NCBI GenBank assembly: GCA_937136425.1
Contig: CAKZON010000068.1
Location: 235,511-299,510 of the forward strand
DNA from: an uncultured Crocinitomix sp.
GTDB lineage: Bacteria > Bacteroidota > Bacteroidia > Flavobacteriales_D > Crocinitomicaceae
DNA length: 64,000 nt
Direction: 5' to 3'
Both the position numbers and the translations under genes were made by a program. Under the pieces are notes generated by a model. The model searched no databases, was not told where the DNA came from, and saw nothing but the letters and a program-made list of their open reading frames with translations. Shown here piece by piece: positions 52,287 through 61,170 of the stretch; the first letter of the stretch is position 1, and every line of letters begins with the position of its first letter.

Positions 52287-53033
52287 CTAGTTTGTAATCA
52301 TAATTACACCACCTTCACCGCCATATTGTTCTTGCAATTCTTGCATTTTTTTACGCTCTAATTCTTCAAACTCCTCTGCTGTAATTTGTTTTCCTTTTGT
52401 TGGTGCTTTAATCTCTTTTTTACCAATTTCTCTTTTATCAATATTTGTAGCTGTAATTTGAAAATTACCACCATTCATGCTGACATGAACAATTAAACCC
52501 GGCAAGCCTGCAAAACCTGCTGGACCAGTAGAAACGGGAATTTCAGAGGTAAACCATGCAATAATTGTATCTCGTTCAGTTATTAACTCGGCTTTTTGAC
52601 AAACTAAACCTGAATGAATTTGTTGTACGTCTGTTACACGCCAATCTGTTGCTTTTAAGGTGTCTTTAATTAAAAAAGCCTTCCCCATTAAATCTCTTTG
52701 TTCTATAATAATTCCATTGGCAATGTCTGTATAGATTTTCTCTTCTGGGGAGTCCATTTCAATCTTAATTTGCATATTTCCATCTTCTTCCTCAATCACT
52801 TCTTCTGCATCATCATTTGAATCATTACTATAAAAAGATTCCGCGTCAGTATACAACAAAACATTTTTCATTTCTTGAAATTCAGGAATCATTTGCTTGA
52901 TCATTTCTGAATTTTCATCATCTGGCAATTCAGCATGCATGTTAATTTTTGTCGTGTATTTAACTTCGCCATGGTTTTGTGCAAAAGCCAAACCTGTAAC
53001 TAATAAACTGGTAATTATAATTCCTAATTTCAT
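52287..53033 (-). CDS. GLPGLI-family protein
   Basis: 248 residues from the ATG at 53033 (MKLGIIITSLLVTGLAFAQ), which opens a signal peptide; the track starts 15 codons earlier. The signature GFAGLPGLIVHVSMNGGNF gives the family its name. The protein is exported to the periplasm. It probably works with the downstream barrel. Phased TTAACC repeats lie upstream at 53081-53118. Confidence 0.9.
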   Translation of the reverse strand: MKLGIIITSLLVTGLAFAQNHGEVKYTTKINMHAELPDDENSEMIKQMIPEFQEMKNVLLYTDAESFYSNDSNDDAEEVIEEEDGNMQIKIEMDSPEEKIYTDIANGIIIEQRDLMGKAFLIKDTLKATDWRVTDVQQIHSGLVCQKAELITERDTIIAWFTSEIPVSTGPAGFAGLPGLIVHVSMNGGNFQITATNIDKREIGKKEIKAPTKGKQITAEEFEELERKKMQELQEQYGGEGGVIMITN

Positions 53034-53061
53034 CTGTTTTCTTTTTTGGATCAAATGTCCG

Positions 53062-53118
53062 CAAATAAACAGGAGCACTAAGTTAAAGGAGGGTTAATGG
53101 GCGGTTAAAAAAGGTTAA
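53062..53118 (-). promoter_or_regulatory. Helically phased TTAACC direct repeats upstream of the GLPGLI gene
   Basis: On the minus strand TTAACC-type hexamers occur at 53118-53113, 53108-53103, 53097-53092 and (as TTAACT) 53086-53081. Their spacing is 10, 11 and 11 bp, one helical turn each. TTTATTTG (53069-53062), a -7 box with one mismatch, follows. The array covers the -33 region, as expected for an activator that binds direct repeats on one DNA face. Confidence 0.5.
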
Positions 53119-53229
53119 CGAATCTGTTCAAAAAAAATGAAACCGTTTTAATGGACTCAATTAATCATCTCACTGACAATTGTTTAAATCCGTACTATTA
53201 CTTAAAAATAAATTATGTTTGCTTGATGA

Positions 53230-53247
53230 CTTGTAATCAATTACAAG
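53230..53247. repeat. 18-bp palindrome after the transglutaminase-like gene
   Basis: CTTGTAAT-CA-ATTACAAG is a perfect inverted repeat directly next to the gene's stop codon. It could be a terminator stem on the minus strand, though the following sequence is only moderately T-rich. Confidence 0.45.
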
Positions 53248-53814
53248 CTATTTGCTCAATTCAAGAATACACGCTTCACGAATATCCCACAAATCATTAG
53301 GGCTTCTTCCATTTTCAAATGAAAAAGCAATCATCTGTGACTTATGCCAATTCTCTTTATAATCACCAATTTGATCTGGCTTAATTTCAACTTCAATTTC
53401 CACCAACTCTTCAAAAGAAACGCTACCAGTTTGCAAGCCCGTTACGTCTCTAACTTCATCATCAATTTTTAAATAAGTATGAACCTCTGGAATGGCATTG
53501 AGCTCGTTTTTATTTAAGATGTTTTCGAGTTGCGGATGCGTTTTTTCAGACATCATGAAAACACCTAGATACAACTTTACATTGTCCCAACCGTTTTCGG
53601 TTGCCACGGCCTTAACTAATGCATTTTTAGTGCTGCAAGCCCCTTTTTCTTCATCAAAAACAAGTCTATATTCGCTTCGGTCAGAATTGCGCCCATAGGG
53701 CAATTGCTCAACCCACTCGATAAAACTGAGGAAAGAGATTATTCCACGATCAACACATTCGGATGATAGTGGGCCTTTTTCGGCCTCTATGATTAAATGT
53801 GCTAAAGCAGTCAT
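53248..53814 (-). CDS. Possible transglutaminase-like protein
   Basis: 188 residues from the ATG at 53814; the track begins at a TTG four codons earlier. There is no signal peptide. C60 in GACSTKNALVKAV, H112 in IPEVHTYLKID and D123 in EVRDVTG have the order and spacing of a transglutaminase/cysteine protease Cys-His-Asp triad, but overall similarity is low and I call the family tentatively. It starts 12 bp after the acyl-CoA carboxylase gene and is probably co-transcribed with it. Confidence 0.6.
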   Translation of the reverse strand: MTALAHLIIEAEKGPLSSECVDRGIISFLSFIEWVEQLPYGRNSDRSEYRLVFDEEKGACSTKNALVKAVATENGWDNVKLYLGVFMMSEKTHPQLENILNKNELNAIPEVHTYLKIDDEVRDVTGLQTGSVSFEELVEIEVEIKPDQIGDYKENWHKSQMIAFSFENGRSPNDLWDIREACILELSK

Positions 53815-53826
53815 TTTGAATGTCAA

Positions 53827-55368
53827 TTATAATGGAATGTTTCCGTGTTTCTTTTTCGGTAATTCAGCCACTTTATTTTTGAGCATATCGAAGGCCCTCA
53901 TTAACTTTTTACGCGTTAATGAAGGTTCAATCACCTCGTCAATAAATCCATGAGCTGCGGCATTATATGGATTTGCAAAAAGCTCAGCATATTCTGCTTC
54001 TTTTTCAGCTAGTTTGGCTTCTGGATCAGCTGCTTCTTTAATTTCTTTACGGAAAATAATTTCTGCAGCACCTTTCGCCCCCATCACTGCAATCTCGGCT
54101 GTTGGCCAAGCAAAATTCATATCTGCACCAATATGTTTAGAATTCATCACATCATAAGCACCTCCATAGGCCTTACGCGTAATAACCGTCACTCTTGGCA
54201 CTGTTGCTTCACAAAACGCATATAGTAACTTGGCGCCATTGTTAATAATACCGTTCCACTCTTGCTCTGTTCCAGGTAAAAACCCTGGTACATCTTCTAA
54301 CACCAATAATGGAATATTAAACGAATCGCAAAAACGAACAAAACGCCCTGCTTTATTTGAAGAATTACTATCTAAAACTCCTGCCAAAAACGCTGGTTGA
54401 TTTGCAACAATTCCAATACTTTTACCGCCAAGAAATGCAAAACCAATTACAATATTCTCAGCATAGCTTTCTTGCACTTCATAAAATGATCCTTTGTCAA
54501 CCAACTCATTAATTACTTCTTTAATATCGTATGGTTGGTTTGGATTATCTGGAATGATTGAGTTTAAATCAATTCTAGTCTCATCAGTTTTTTCGTATGG
54601 GTAACGTGGTGATTCCTCTTCACAGTTTTGCGGCAAATAAGACATCAATTTTTTAATATCGTTAATGCATTTTAAATCATTTTCAACAGAAAAATGCGCA
54701 ACACCTGATTTTTGTGAATGTGTAGATGCTCCTCCTAATTCTTCAGAAGTTACCTCCTCATGTGTCACCGTTTTTACAACATTGGGTCCAGTAACAAACA
54801 TAAATGATGAATCTTGCACCATGTAAATAAAGTCTGTTAAGGCAGGCGAATAAACTGCACCTCCGGCACATGGCCCCATAATAGCAGAAATCTGAGGCAC
54901 TACTCCAGAAGCAAGTGTATTGCGATAAAAAATATCTGCATAACCTCCTAACGAGACAACTCCTTCCTGAATTCTTGCTCCACCAGAATCATTCAATCCA
55001 ATTAACGGAATTCCATTTTGAATGGAAAGGTCCATTATTCGAACAATTTTTTTTGCATGAATTTCAGCTAAAGAACCTCCAAATACAGTAAAATCTTGCG
55101 AAAAAACATAAATGGGTCTTCCATGAACTGTTCCATATCCTGTTACAACTCCATCACCCAAAAACTTTTGTTTTTCTAAACCAAAGTTCGTTGATCGGTG
55201 TGTAGTTAACATTCCAATTTCTTCAAAACTATCTTCATCTAGCAGTAATTGAACTCGCTCACGAGCTGTTAATTTTCCTTTACCGTGCTGAGATTCAATA
55301 CGTTTTTCTCCACCGCCTTTTACAGCTTCTTCTTTCTTTGAATTTAAAATATCTAGTTTTGATGCCAT
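53827..55368 (-). CDS. Acyl-CoA carboxylase carboxyltransferase (beta) subunit
   Basis: 513 residues. The carboxyltransferase fold is clear from GLNDSGGARIQEG, GPCAGGAVYSPALTDF, LVLEDVPGFLPGTEQE and ITRKAYGGAYDVMNSK. This is the propionyl-/methylmalonyl-CoA-type carboxyltransferase subunit, about 510 residues. It moves carboxyl from carboxybiotin to propionyl-CoA or a related acyl-CoA. The biotin carboxylase/carrier subunit is not adjacent, so the substrate is inferred from similarity. Confidence 0.92.
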   Translation of the reverse strand: MASKLDILNSKKEEAVKGGGEKRIESQHGKGKLTARERVQLLLDEDSFEEIGMLTTHRSTNFGLEKQKFLGDGVVTGYGTVHGRPIYVFSQDFTVFGGSLAEIHAKKIVRIMDLSIQNGIPLIGLNDSGGARIQEGVVSLGGYADIFYRNTLASGVVPQISAIMGPCAGGAVYSPALTDFIYMVQDSSFMFVTGPNVVKTVTHEEVTSEELGGASTHSQKSGVAHFSVENDLKCINDIKKLMSYLPQNCEEESPRYPYEKTDETRIDLNSIIPDNPNQPYDIKEVINELVDKGSFYEVQESYAENIVIGFAFLGGKSIGIVANQPAFLAGVLDSNSSNKAGRFVRFCDSFNIPLLVLEDVPGFLPGTEQEWNGIINNGAKLLYAFCEATVPRVTVITRKAYGGAYDVMNSKHIGADMNFAWPTAEIAVMGAKGAAEIIFRKEIKEAADPEAKLAEKEAEYAELFANPYNAAAHGFIDEVIEPSLTRKKLMRAFDMLKNKVAELPKKKHGNIPL

Positions 55369-55447
55369 TCGCCAAATTTTTATGGGAATCTAAGTTAGTG
55401 TTATTTTTTTGAAGCAGGTTTTTTGGAGGCTAAAAAGCGAACTCAGA

Positions 55448-56377
55448 TTAGTAAAAAGGCATATTGTTTAAACCAAAATTGAAATAGAATTTTGCTGGAC
55501 GAATGGTTTGCGGGCTTTCTTCGTCATGTAAATATTGTTCATCATCAATTGTAAACATTGGAATATGCGAAGGTTTACGTTTCACTAATTTTTCTGGGAA
55601 AAATGGTTGGTCATGAATAAACTCATTTTGCATAGCATTTCGCACCTTTTCACTATTCAAGCCCATACTTAAACTGGCTGTTTGATTGTAGGGCAACCAT
55701 TGTTTTACGTCAACACTCAAAATACCTAAAGAGCTGTTTCTTGTAGAAGTCACCTCATCTTTATAATAACCAAAACGTGCCCATTTTTTAGTTTTTTCAC
55801 TTACCATTATAGCACAATGGGAATAATCATGTGTCCATAAAATTGCATTTAACCCTACCTTCGTATCCAAATGTCTCAGCTCAACACGAAATGCACCCGT
55901 TCTATATCGGTCTTGCTGATTAATAATATTTCCAAAAAGATCGTTTTCGGTGATTATATTCATTTTCCAAAAATTGAAATTGATAATCCCTGTTGACTGA
56001 CTTGTCCCCAAACGATCCCAATAACGCAAAAAGGAATACCCAAACGAATAATTGCGCAACGTGTTATTTTCAGTTATCCCTATAAAGTTATTAGAGTCAG
56101 TAACTGTATTTCCAAACCCTAATTGAAAACCATTCCCCCATTGAAATTCAACGGCCTTTTTCTTTAATCCAAGCGATTTGAAATTATAGTAAATGTTGAA
56201 TGCGCTATTAACTTGGGCAAAATCATAATTGAGAAATGCAGCCGTGCGTAAACCTAATCTATTTGTTTCTGATCCAAATGAAAATGACAGTCCAACCGTA
56301 TAACCATACCGCAACTCTTGCCCGTTAGATAAGCTGCTCGATAATATTAATAGGATGAATAGTATCTTTTTATACAT
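55448..56377 (-). CDS. Type 23 polymorphic-toxin-domain-like protein
   Basis: 309 residues with a signal peptide (LILSSSLSNGQ). The body (RYGYTVGLSFSFGSETNRLGLRTA, FNIYYNFKSLGLKKKAVEFQWGNG, YSFGYSFLRYWDRLGTSQSTGIINF, GLNAILWTHDY) matches Bacteroidota proteins annotated as carrying a polymorphic toxin type 23 domain. The strand pattern and the signal peptide, with no adjacent immunity gene, make me suspect a barrel-like exported protein and not a true toxin. Function is unknown. Confidence 0.6.
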   Translation of the reverse strand: MYKKILFILLILSSSLSNGQELRYGYTVGLSFSFGSETNRLGLRTAAFLNYDFAQVNSAFNIYYNFKSLGLKKKAVEFQWGNGFQLGFGNTVTDSNNFIGITENNTLRNYSFGYSFLRYWDRLGTSQSTGIINFNFWKMNIITENDLFGNIINQQDRYRTGAFRVELRHLDTKVGLNAILWTHDYSHCAIMVSEKTKKWARFGYYKDEVTSTRNSSLGILSVDVKQWLPYNQTASLSMGLNSEKVRNAMQNEFIHDQPFFPEKLVKRKPSHIPMFTIDDEQYLHDEESPQTIRPAKFYFNFGLNNMPFY

Positions 56378-56439
56378 TTTTCCGTTTCAATAATAATAAA
56401 CCATCAGGAATTAAAACAGCAGAAATCTACGAATTAAAG

Positions 56440-56484
56440 TTGGTATAGTTTCTGTAACCTTTGGTATAATTAGAACTATATTTG
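56440..56484 (+). promoter_or_regulatory. Direct repeats and -7 box before the VWA gene
   Basis: TTGGTATA occurs twice, at 56440-56447 and 56461-56468, 21 bp (two turns) apart, and is followed by TATATTTG (56477-56484), a perfect -7 box. The ATG is only 4 bp after the box, so the transcript may be leaderless or nearly so. Confidence 0.4.
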
Positions 56485-56488
56485 ACAC

Positions 56489-57934
56489 ATGCGCATTGTA
56501 TTTAGCCTACTTCTTTTAATAATCGCCTTTACGGTGAATGGGCAAATTGTAGCCGAGAAAAAAGTACACAACTTTGGTGACTTATATCCTAATGCGCAAA
56601 CTTATGTGGACATCAAGTTCACCAATAAAACAGACAAAAAACATTTTTTACTGACTTTAGACAAACCTAGAGATGTTTATTATATTTTTTCAGGGAAAAC
56701 CTTACTACCAGACAGTTCCATCACCATTCGATTAAAAATAAACGACGGTAAAAAAGGGAAATTCAATCATGATGTTGATATTTATTTCAGTGATTCTGAC
56801 GATCCTATTACAGTGCGTTTAACAGGGAATGTAAAAGAAGTAGCAGGAAACCCTTTAACTTCATGTCCTGATTTCAATAATAACCCTCCAGCAAATAATA
56901 GAACAGAGTTTGCAATTACCATTAAAGTAATTGATTCTTTAACACGCGAACCTATTCGCCGTTCAAAAGTTTATATCGTAAGAAATAATTCACTTATTGG
57001 TGAATACTACACCAATAAAGACGGAATTATTCACCGCGAAATACCCCTTGGTTATTATCTTTTAGCTGCGGAAAAAGCAACCTATAAAACCAATTATAAC
57101 GAAGGGTATTTAAATTTTCAGCGCAACTATGTTGAAATTGAACTACAGCAACCTGTAGTAGAAGAAGAACCACCTGAAATTGTTGCTGAAGTTCCTGATG
57201 AAACTGAAGAACCTGAAATTATTATTGACCTTAATGAAGATCCTCCAGAAGAAGAACCTGTTGTAGAGGTAGTAGTTGTAGACACTATTCCGGAGGTTGA
57301 AATTGTAGAGGAGCCAGAAATAATTGATAATAGAACCTTGGCAGAATTACCGGACTCATTATTTGATAAAGCACATTTTAAAGCCAACAACATCACCTTT
57401 ATTTTAGATGTTTCTAGCTCAATGAATTCATCAGGTAAATTAGAATTGTTAAAGGAATCTATGACAGAGTTGGTGACTATTTTAAGGGCTGAAGATTTAA
57501 TTTCTGTAATCAAATATTCTTCCAATGTCTCTGTTGTGGTTAATGGTTTAAGCGGAGACGAAAAAGAAAAAATTAACGAACGTGTTGCAGCATTACGCAC
57601 AAGTAGCTCAACAGCAGGTGGAGATGCTATTCAAGTAGCATATAGAATGAACCGCAAAATCTATTCACCTGATCGCAACAATATTGTAATAATGATTACA
57701 GATGGTGCCTTTAATAGAGGAAGTAAAACCTATTTAGAAACCATTGAAAAGAACTACAATGAACGCGGAATTATCTTTTCAGTAGTAGGGATTAAAACCT
57801 CTGAATATGTTACTACTCATATGGACAATATTGTTAGCAAAGGTGGTGGTAGTTTTATCCAAGTTAGAACCCATGAAGATGCTAAAACGAAAATCATTCA
57901 GGAGATCAAGCGTACATCTTTTAGAGGGCGCTGA
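56489..57934 (+). CDS. VWA-domain protein with DUF1573-like N-terminus
   Basis: 481 residues with a signal peptide (IIAFTVNGQ). Residues about 20-115 resemble DUF1573/ASH-type immunoglobulin folds (KKVHNFGDLYPNAQTYVDIKFTNKT). A carboxypeptidase-like segment follows (about 140-225), then a Pro/Glu/Val-rich linker and a VWA domain (about 295-470) with MIDAS LDVSSSMN and the TSSSTAGGDAIQVAYR loop. The VWA part resembles that of the protein at 41951-43846 (STAGGAGIKLAYQ), but DUF3520 is absent. It is probably a periplasmic adhesion or assembly protein. Confidence 0.82.
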   Translation: MRIVFSLLLLIIAFTVNGQIVAEKKVHNFGDLYPNAQTYVDIKFTNKTDKKHFLLTLDKPRDVYYIFSGKTLLPDSSITIRLKINDGKKGKFNHDVDIYFSDSDDPITVRLTGNVKEVAGNPLTSCPDFNNNPPANNRTEFAITIKVIDSLTREPIRRSKVYIVRNNSLIGEYYTNKDGIIHREIPLGYYLLAAEKATYKTNYNEGYLNFQRNYVEIELQQPVVEEEPPEIVAEVPDETEEPEIIIDLNEDPPEEEPVVEVVVVDTIPEVEIVEEPEIIDNRTLAELPDSLFDKAHFKANNITFILDVSSSMNSSGKLELLKESMTELVTILRAEDLISVIKYSSNVSVVVNGLSGDEKEKINERVAALRTSSSTAGGDAIQVAYRMNRKIYSPDRNNIVIMITDGAFNRGSKTYLETIEKNYNERGIIFSVVGIKTSEYVTTHMDNIVSKGGGSFIQVRTHEDAKTKIIQEIKRTSFRGR

Positions 57935-57993
57935 AGGTAAAAATTCGCCCTTTATGAAATACATCTGACCGAAAACTGAATTCTTTCTTTATT

Positions 57994-58548
57994 ATGACAA
58001 CTATGAACAAACGCCTAAGCAAGCATCAGAAAAAACAAAACTTTGTTAAAATCTATTTAGCAGATGACAAGGGTAATGCGCTTGACCATTTTAGTGGTAT
58101 AGTTTTAGAACATAATGATGATTTTGTAATGATGATTGATTTATTGGATTTTAATTATGATGGATATGTCATATTTAGAAAGTCTGATATTTGCGAAATT
58201 AAACACTCAAAAAATGAGGAGTTTTTTCAAAAGATATTACGTAAAGAAAATTTATTCCGCCCTATTATTAACTGTTGCCAACCTATTAAATTAGGTGAAA
58301 TGAAAGACATGTTCAAACAATTGAAAAAACGTAACCTACCGATTATCATAGAACGATTATATGACTCTGAGGACATTTTTCAAATTGGACCTATCCATTC
58401 AGTAAGTAAAAAAAGAGTCCGCATAAATTATTTCAACGCACGTGGTGAGTTTGAATTAAAACCGGTAGTTTCTAAATATAAGTCCATAACATTTTTTAGA
58501 GTGGACAGTACTTATGCCAATTTGTTTAATAAATACACCAAAAAATAA
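57994..58548 (+). CDS. Hypothetical protein with an LSm-like N-terminus
   Basis: 184 residues, no signal. The N-terminal half (NFVKIYLADDKGNALDHFSGIVLEHNDDFVMMIDLLDFNYDGYVIFRKSDICEIKHS) has the strand pattern of SH3/LSm-like barrels, as in Hfq-type proteins, but without their conserved motifs. The C-terminal half repeats the pattern loosely. I do not assign a function. It lies between the VWA gene and a GNAT gene on the same strand. Confidence 0.68.
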   Translation: MTTMNKRLSKHQKKQNFVKIYLADDKGNALDHFSGIVLEHNDDFVMMIDLLDFNYDGYVIFRKSDICEIKHSKNEEFFQKILRKENLFRPIINCCQPIKLGEMKDMFKQLKKRNLPIIIERLYDSEDIFQIGPIHSVSKKRVRINYFNARGEFELKPVVSKYKSITFFRVDSTYANLFNKYTKK

Positions 58549-58566
58549 AAGTAAGCGTCTGGAATA

Positions 58567-59085
58567 ATGAAATCAATAATTGAAACTGATCGTCTTATTT
58601 TGAGGGAATTTATTCCATCCGATTATGAGGCTGTCTATGAATTCAATTCCAATCAAGAGGTTATTCAATATACTGGTGATGACAAGGTCAATTCATTTGA
58701 TGAAGCAAAAGATCTTATTAAAAATGTTTGGTTGTCAGATTATCAAAAATATGGATACGGAAGATACGCCGCCATCTATAAACCCGAAAATAAAATTATT
58801 GGTTTTGCTGGTTTAAAGTACATACCAAGTATTGATTTAACAGATCTTGGTTTTCGGTTTTTACCCCAATACTGGAACCAAGGATTAGCTACTGAAATTG
58901 CACGAGCTATTTTAAATTATGGCTTTGAATCGCTTCAATTGCATCAAATCATTGCCTTTGCAGAGCAAGAGAATGTTGGATCTTGCAGAGTTCTTGAAAA
59001 AACGGGAATGAAACAATATAAAATTGGCGATTTCGAAGGGGATGGAGTTCCATATGTTTGGTATAAAGCAGAAAACAATTCGTAA
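58567..59085 (+). CDS. GNAT acetyltransferase, RimJ/RimL-like
   Basis: 172 residues. The GNAT pattern is clear: the N-terminal TDRLILREFIPSDYEAVYEF, GFRFLPQYWNQGLATEIARAIL for acetyl-CoA binding, and LHQIIAFAEQENVGSCRVLEKTGMKQY. It belongs to the RimJ/RimL ribosomal-protein N-acetyltransferase group in sequence; the substrate is unknown. The DUF922 gene begins 10 bp downstream. Confidence 0.85.
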   Translation: MKSIIETDRLILREFIPSDYEAVYEFNSNQEVIQYTGDDKVNSFDEAKDLIKNVWLSDYQKYGYGRYAAIYKPENKIIGFAGLKYIPSIDLTDLGFRFLPQYWNQGLATEIARAILNYGFESLQLHQIIAFAEQENVGSCRVLEKTGMKQYKIGDFEGDGVPYVWYKAENNS

Positions 59086-59095
59086 ATTAAAGACC

Positions 59096-59668
59096 ATGAA
59101 ACATTTCACTTTTCTTTTCTTGATTTTGTGCATTTACTCTGTTAACATTGCTTTTGGGCAAAATGATGCAGATATTATCATTTGGGGAGAAAAAACTTTA
59201 GAATGGGAAGATTTTTCTGGTCAAGTTGACCAAGGCTCAGAACATGAAGCCTCAACGCGTGGGCAATTAAGGGCGCCCAATTCATGGAATTCCGATTCGT
59301 TAACAGTTGTTATTACTGCAGAATTTATCAAAAGCAAATCATGGGTAAAAGGAACACCGTCCGGCCATTTATTAAAACATGAGCAAGTCCATTTTGACAT
59401 TACGGAGTATCATGCACGGCTGTTTAGGAAAGACATTACTAACTACCGCTTTCAATCTTTTGCAACAGTTGCAAATGAAGTTACGGCTTTGTTTAACAAA
59501 CGGTTTAAACAATATGACGCCATGCAAAATTTATACGACAAGGAAACGAATCATTCTAAAAATCGTGAAGCACAGGCGCAATGGAATGAAAAAGTAGCTG
59601 ATCTTTTAAATAACACCGCGGCTTTCCAAACTCATTTATGGAGTATATATATTGGCTATTTACAATAG
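59096..59668 (+). CDS. DUF922 secreted putative zinc peptidase-like protein
   Basis: 190 residues from the ATG at 59096 (MKHFTFLFLILCIYSVNIAFGQ), which opens a signal peptide; the track starts 24 codons earlier inside the GNAT gene. HLLKHEQVHFDITEYHARLF contains an HExxH-like HEQVHFD motif typical of DUF922, a family of presumed metalloproteases. Catalysis is not proven. It is part of a run of small same-strand genes. Confidence 0.78.
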   Translation: MKHFTFLFLILCIYSVNIAFGQNDADIIIWGEKTLEWEDFSGQVDQGSEHEASTRGQLRAPNSWNSDSLTVVITAEFIKSKSWVKGTPSGHLLKHEQVHFDITEYHARLFRKDITNYRFQSFATVANEVTALFNKRFKQYDAMQNLYDKETNHSKNREAQAQWNEKVADLLNNTAAFQTHLWSIYIGYLQ

Positions 59669-59677
59669 GCGAACACT

Positions 59678-60175
59678 ATGCCCATGAAAGAAATTGTGAC
59701 TTTACGCCCCGCTACCATAGACGACCTCTCTTTATTAAGATATTGGGATACGCAACAACATGTAATTGATTGCGACCCTGATGATGAATGGGATTGGGAA
59801 AAAGAATTGCCTGCGATTCATTCCTGGCGAGAAATGTTAGTAGCCGAACTCAATGAGAACCCAATTGGGTTTATTCAAATCATTGATCCTTTTGAGGAGG
59901 AAACACATTATTGGGGTAAAGTAGAAAAAAACATCCGCGCTATAGACATTTGGATTGGTGAATCAGAAAATTTAGGGAAAGGGTACGGAACAAAAATGAT
60001 GCAGCTTGCCATTGATAAATGCTTCACCAACCCTAGAGTGACTAAAATATTGATTGATCCACTTCAATCGAATGTAAAAGCACAACGTTTTTATGAAAAA
60101 ATTGGATTTACATTTTTAGAAGAGCGCGTGTTTGATGATGTGACTTGTTGCGTTTATGAGTTGAAAAGAAATTAA
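59678..60175 (+). CDS. GNAT acetyltransferase, AAC(6')-like
   Basis: 165 residues. The sequence (TLRPATIDDLSLLRYWDTQQHVIDCDPDDEWDWE, DIWIGESENLGKGYGTKMMQLAI, ILIDPLQSNVKAQRFYEKIGFTFLEERVF) matches GNAT enzymes grouped with aminoglycoside 6'-acetyltransferases. This does not show resistance activity; many chromosomal members act on other amines. A second ATG two codons downstream is possible. It follows the DUF922 gene by 9 bp. Confidence 0.82.
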   Translation: MPMKEIVTLRPATIDDLSLLRYWDTQQHVIDCDPDDEWDWEKELPAIHSWREMLVAELNENPIGFIQIIDPFEEETHYWGKVEKNIRAIDIWIGESENLGKGYGTKMMQLAIDKCFTNPRVTKILIDPLQSNVKAQRFYEKIGFTFLEERVFDDVTCCVYELKRN

Positions 60176-60245
60176 ATCTAAACCCAATTACAACTTTTCA
60201 GGCTGGTTATGTTTATTTAAAAATATAACCTATAATGATACACTT

Positions 60246-61109
60246 TTGAATAAACAATATTTAGCATTTTTTTTTCTTGCAATCATTAGTTGTGAAGAAA
60301 AAATTGAAACTGATTTTGAAGTAACTTCAAATCAAATTGAGGTTGTTACTAACCCACCGAAAACATATTCATTAAACTATAGGAATGACACTGCCTATAC
60401 TGATTTTATTAATGGTTTAGAACTGATTTTAGATTCGGTTTATTTAGAAGAAAACCTTTACAATAAAAACGCATATCAATGCAATGTAAATTTTGACACT
60501 TACTTTACTGTTTTTGATCAATTAAGTATTGATTCTAATTGGGCATTAGAATCACGTTACCAACATTTTGGAGATGCAGGCCGAATTTTACTACTAGGCT
60601 TTGAAAAAGGAAATAAAGCAAGTGAACGCATCCGAAATAAATTATATGGAACATTTGAAATAAACGATAATTATGCATTATCAAAAGAATTAATCGACTA
60701 TGAATTTGCTATAAATGCAATGGATGGGATTCACATTAATCCTACTAAAATGGGCTATTTTCAATTCATTGCTTTTAATTTAATTGGAACCAATTATTGC
60801 AATTATTGGCATTCAAATTATGGGGAACAATCACTGATTACATCTCCAAAACAATTAAAGGAACTTACTGAATTAGAAGACAATTTTTACTACAATTTTT
60901 CTGCAGATCAAAAAACAAAAATACTTAACATTGACCCCGAACCAAAAGTTGAAATTTATGACAATAGTGCTTTTGTCAGCGTAGTTTTATTTGGTCCATG
61001 GAGCGGGTTTACAAGATACAGCTACAGTATTTCTCACGAATGGCCACATCAACAAAACATTATTGCTATGGATACGCTGTTAAGCTACAATTGCGGTCTT
61101 ATATTTTAA
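60246..61109 (+). CDS. Hypothetical lipoprotein with a TTG start
   Basis: 287 residues. The first in-frame codon that gives a proper signal is TTG at 60246 (LNKQYLAFFFLAIISCEEK), with lipobox AIISC. A nearby ATG at 60236 is out of frame and stops after four codons. I recognise no domain in the mature protein. It is separated from the neighbours by 70 and 61 bp. Confidence 0.65.
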   Translation: MNKQYLAFFFLAIISCEEKIETDFEVTSNQIEVVTNPPKTYSLNYRNDTAYTDFINGLELILDSVYLEENLYNKNAYQCNVNFDTYFTVFDQLSIDSNWALESRYQHFGDAGRILLLGFEKGNKASERIRNKLYGTFEINDNYALSKELIDYEFAINAMDGIHINPTKMGYFQFIAFNLIGTNYCNYWHSNYGEQSLITSPKQLKELTELEDNFYYNFSADQKTKILNIDPEPKVEIYDNSAFVSVVLFGPWSGFTRYSYSISHEWPHQQNIIAMDTLLSYNCGLIF

Positions 61110-61170
61110 ATCTCTTTGTTTTTAAGCAATTAGATCAGCGAATTTAATTTATCTTTAGTACGCTTATTAA

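Noticed and set aside
57127-57600. 157-residue Ser/Thr-rich ORF on the minus strand
   Set aside because: It is antisense to the Pro/Glu-rich linker and VWA domain of the gene at 56489-57934 and has no start context.
59678-60175. Aminoglycoside resistance gene
   Set aside because: The AAC(6')-like GNAT similarity is general; there is no mobile context, and chromosomal homologs often have other substrates.
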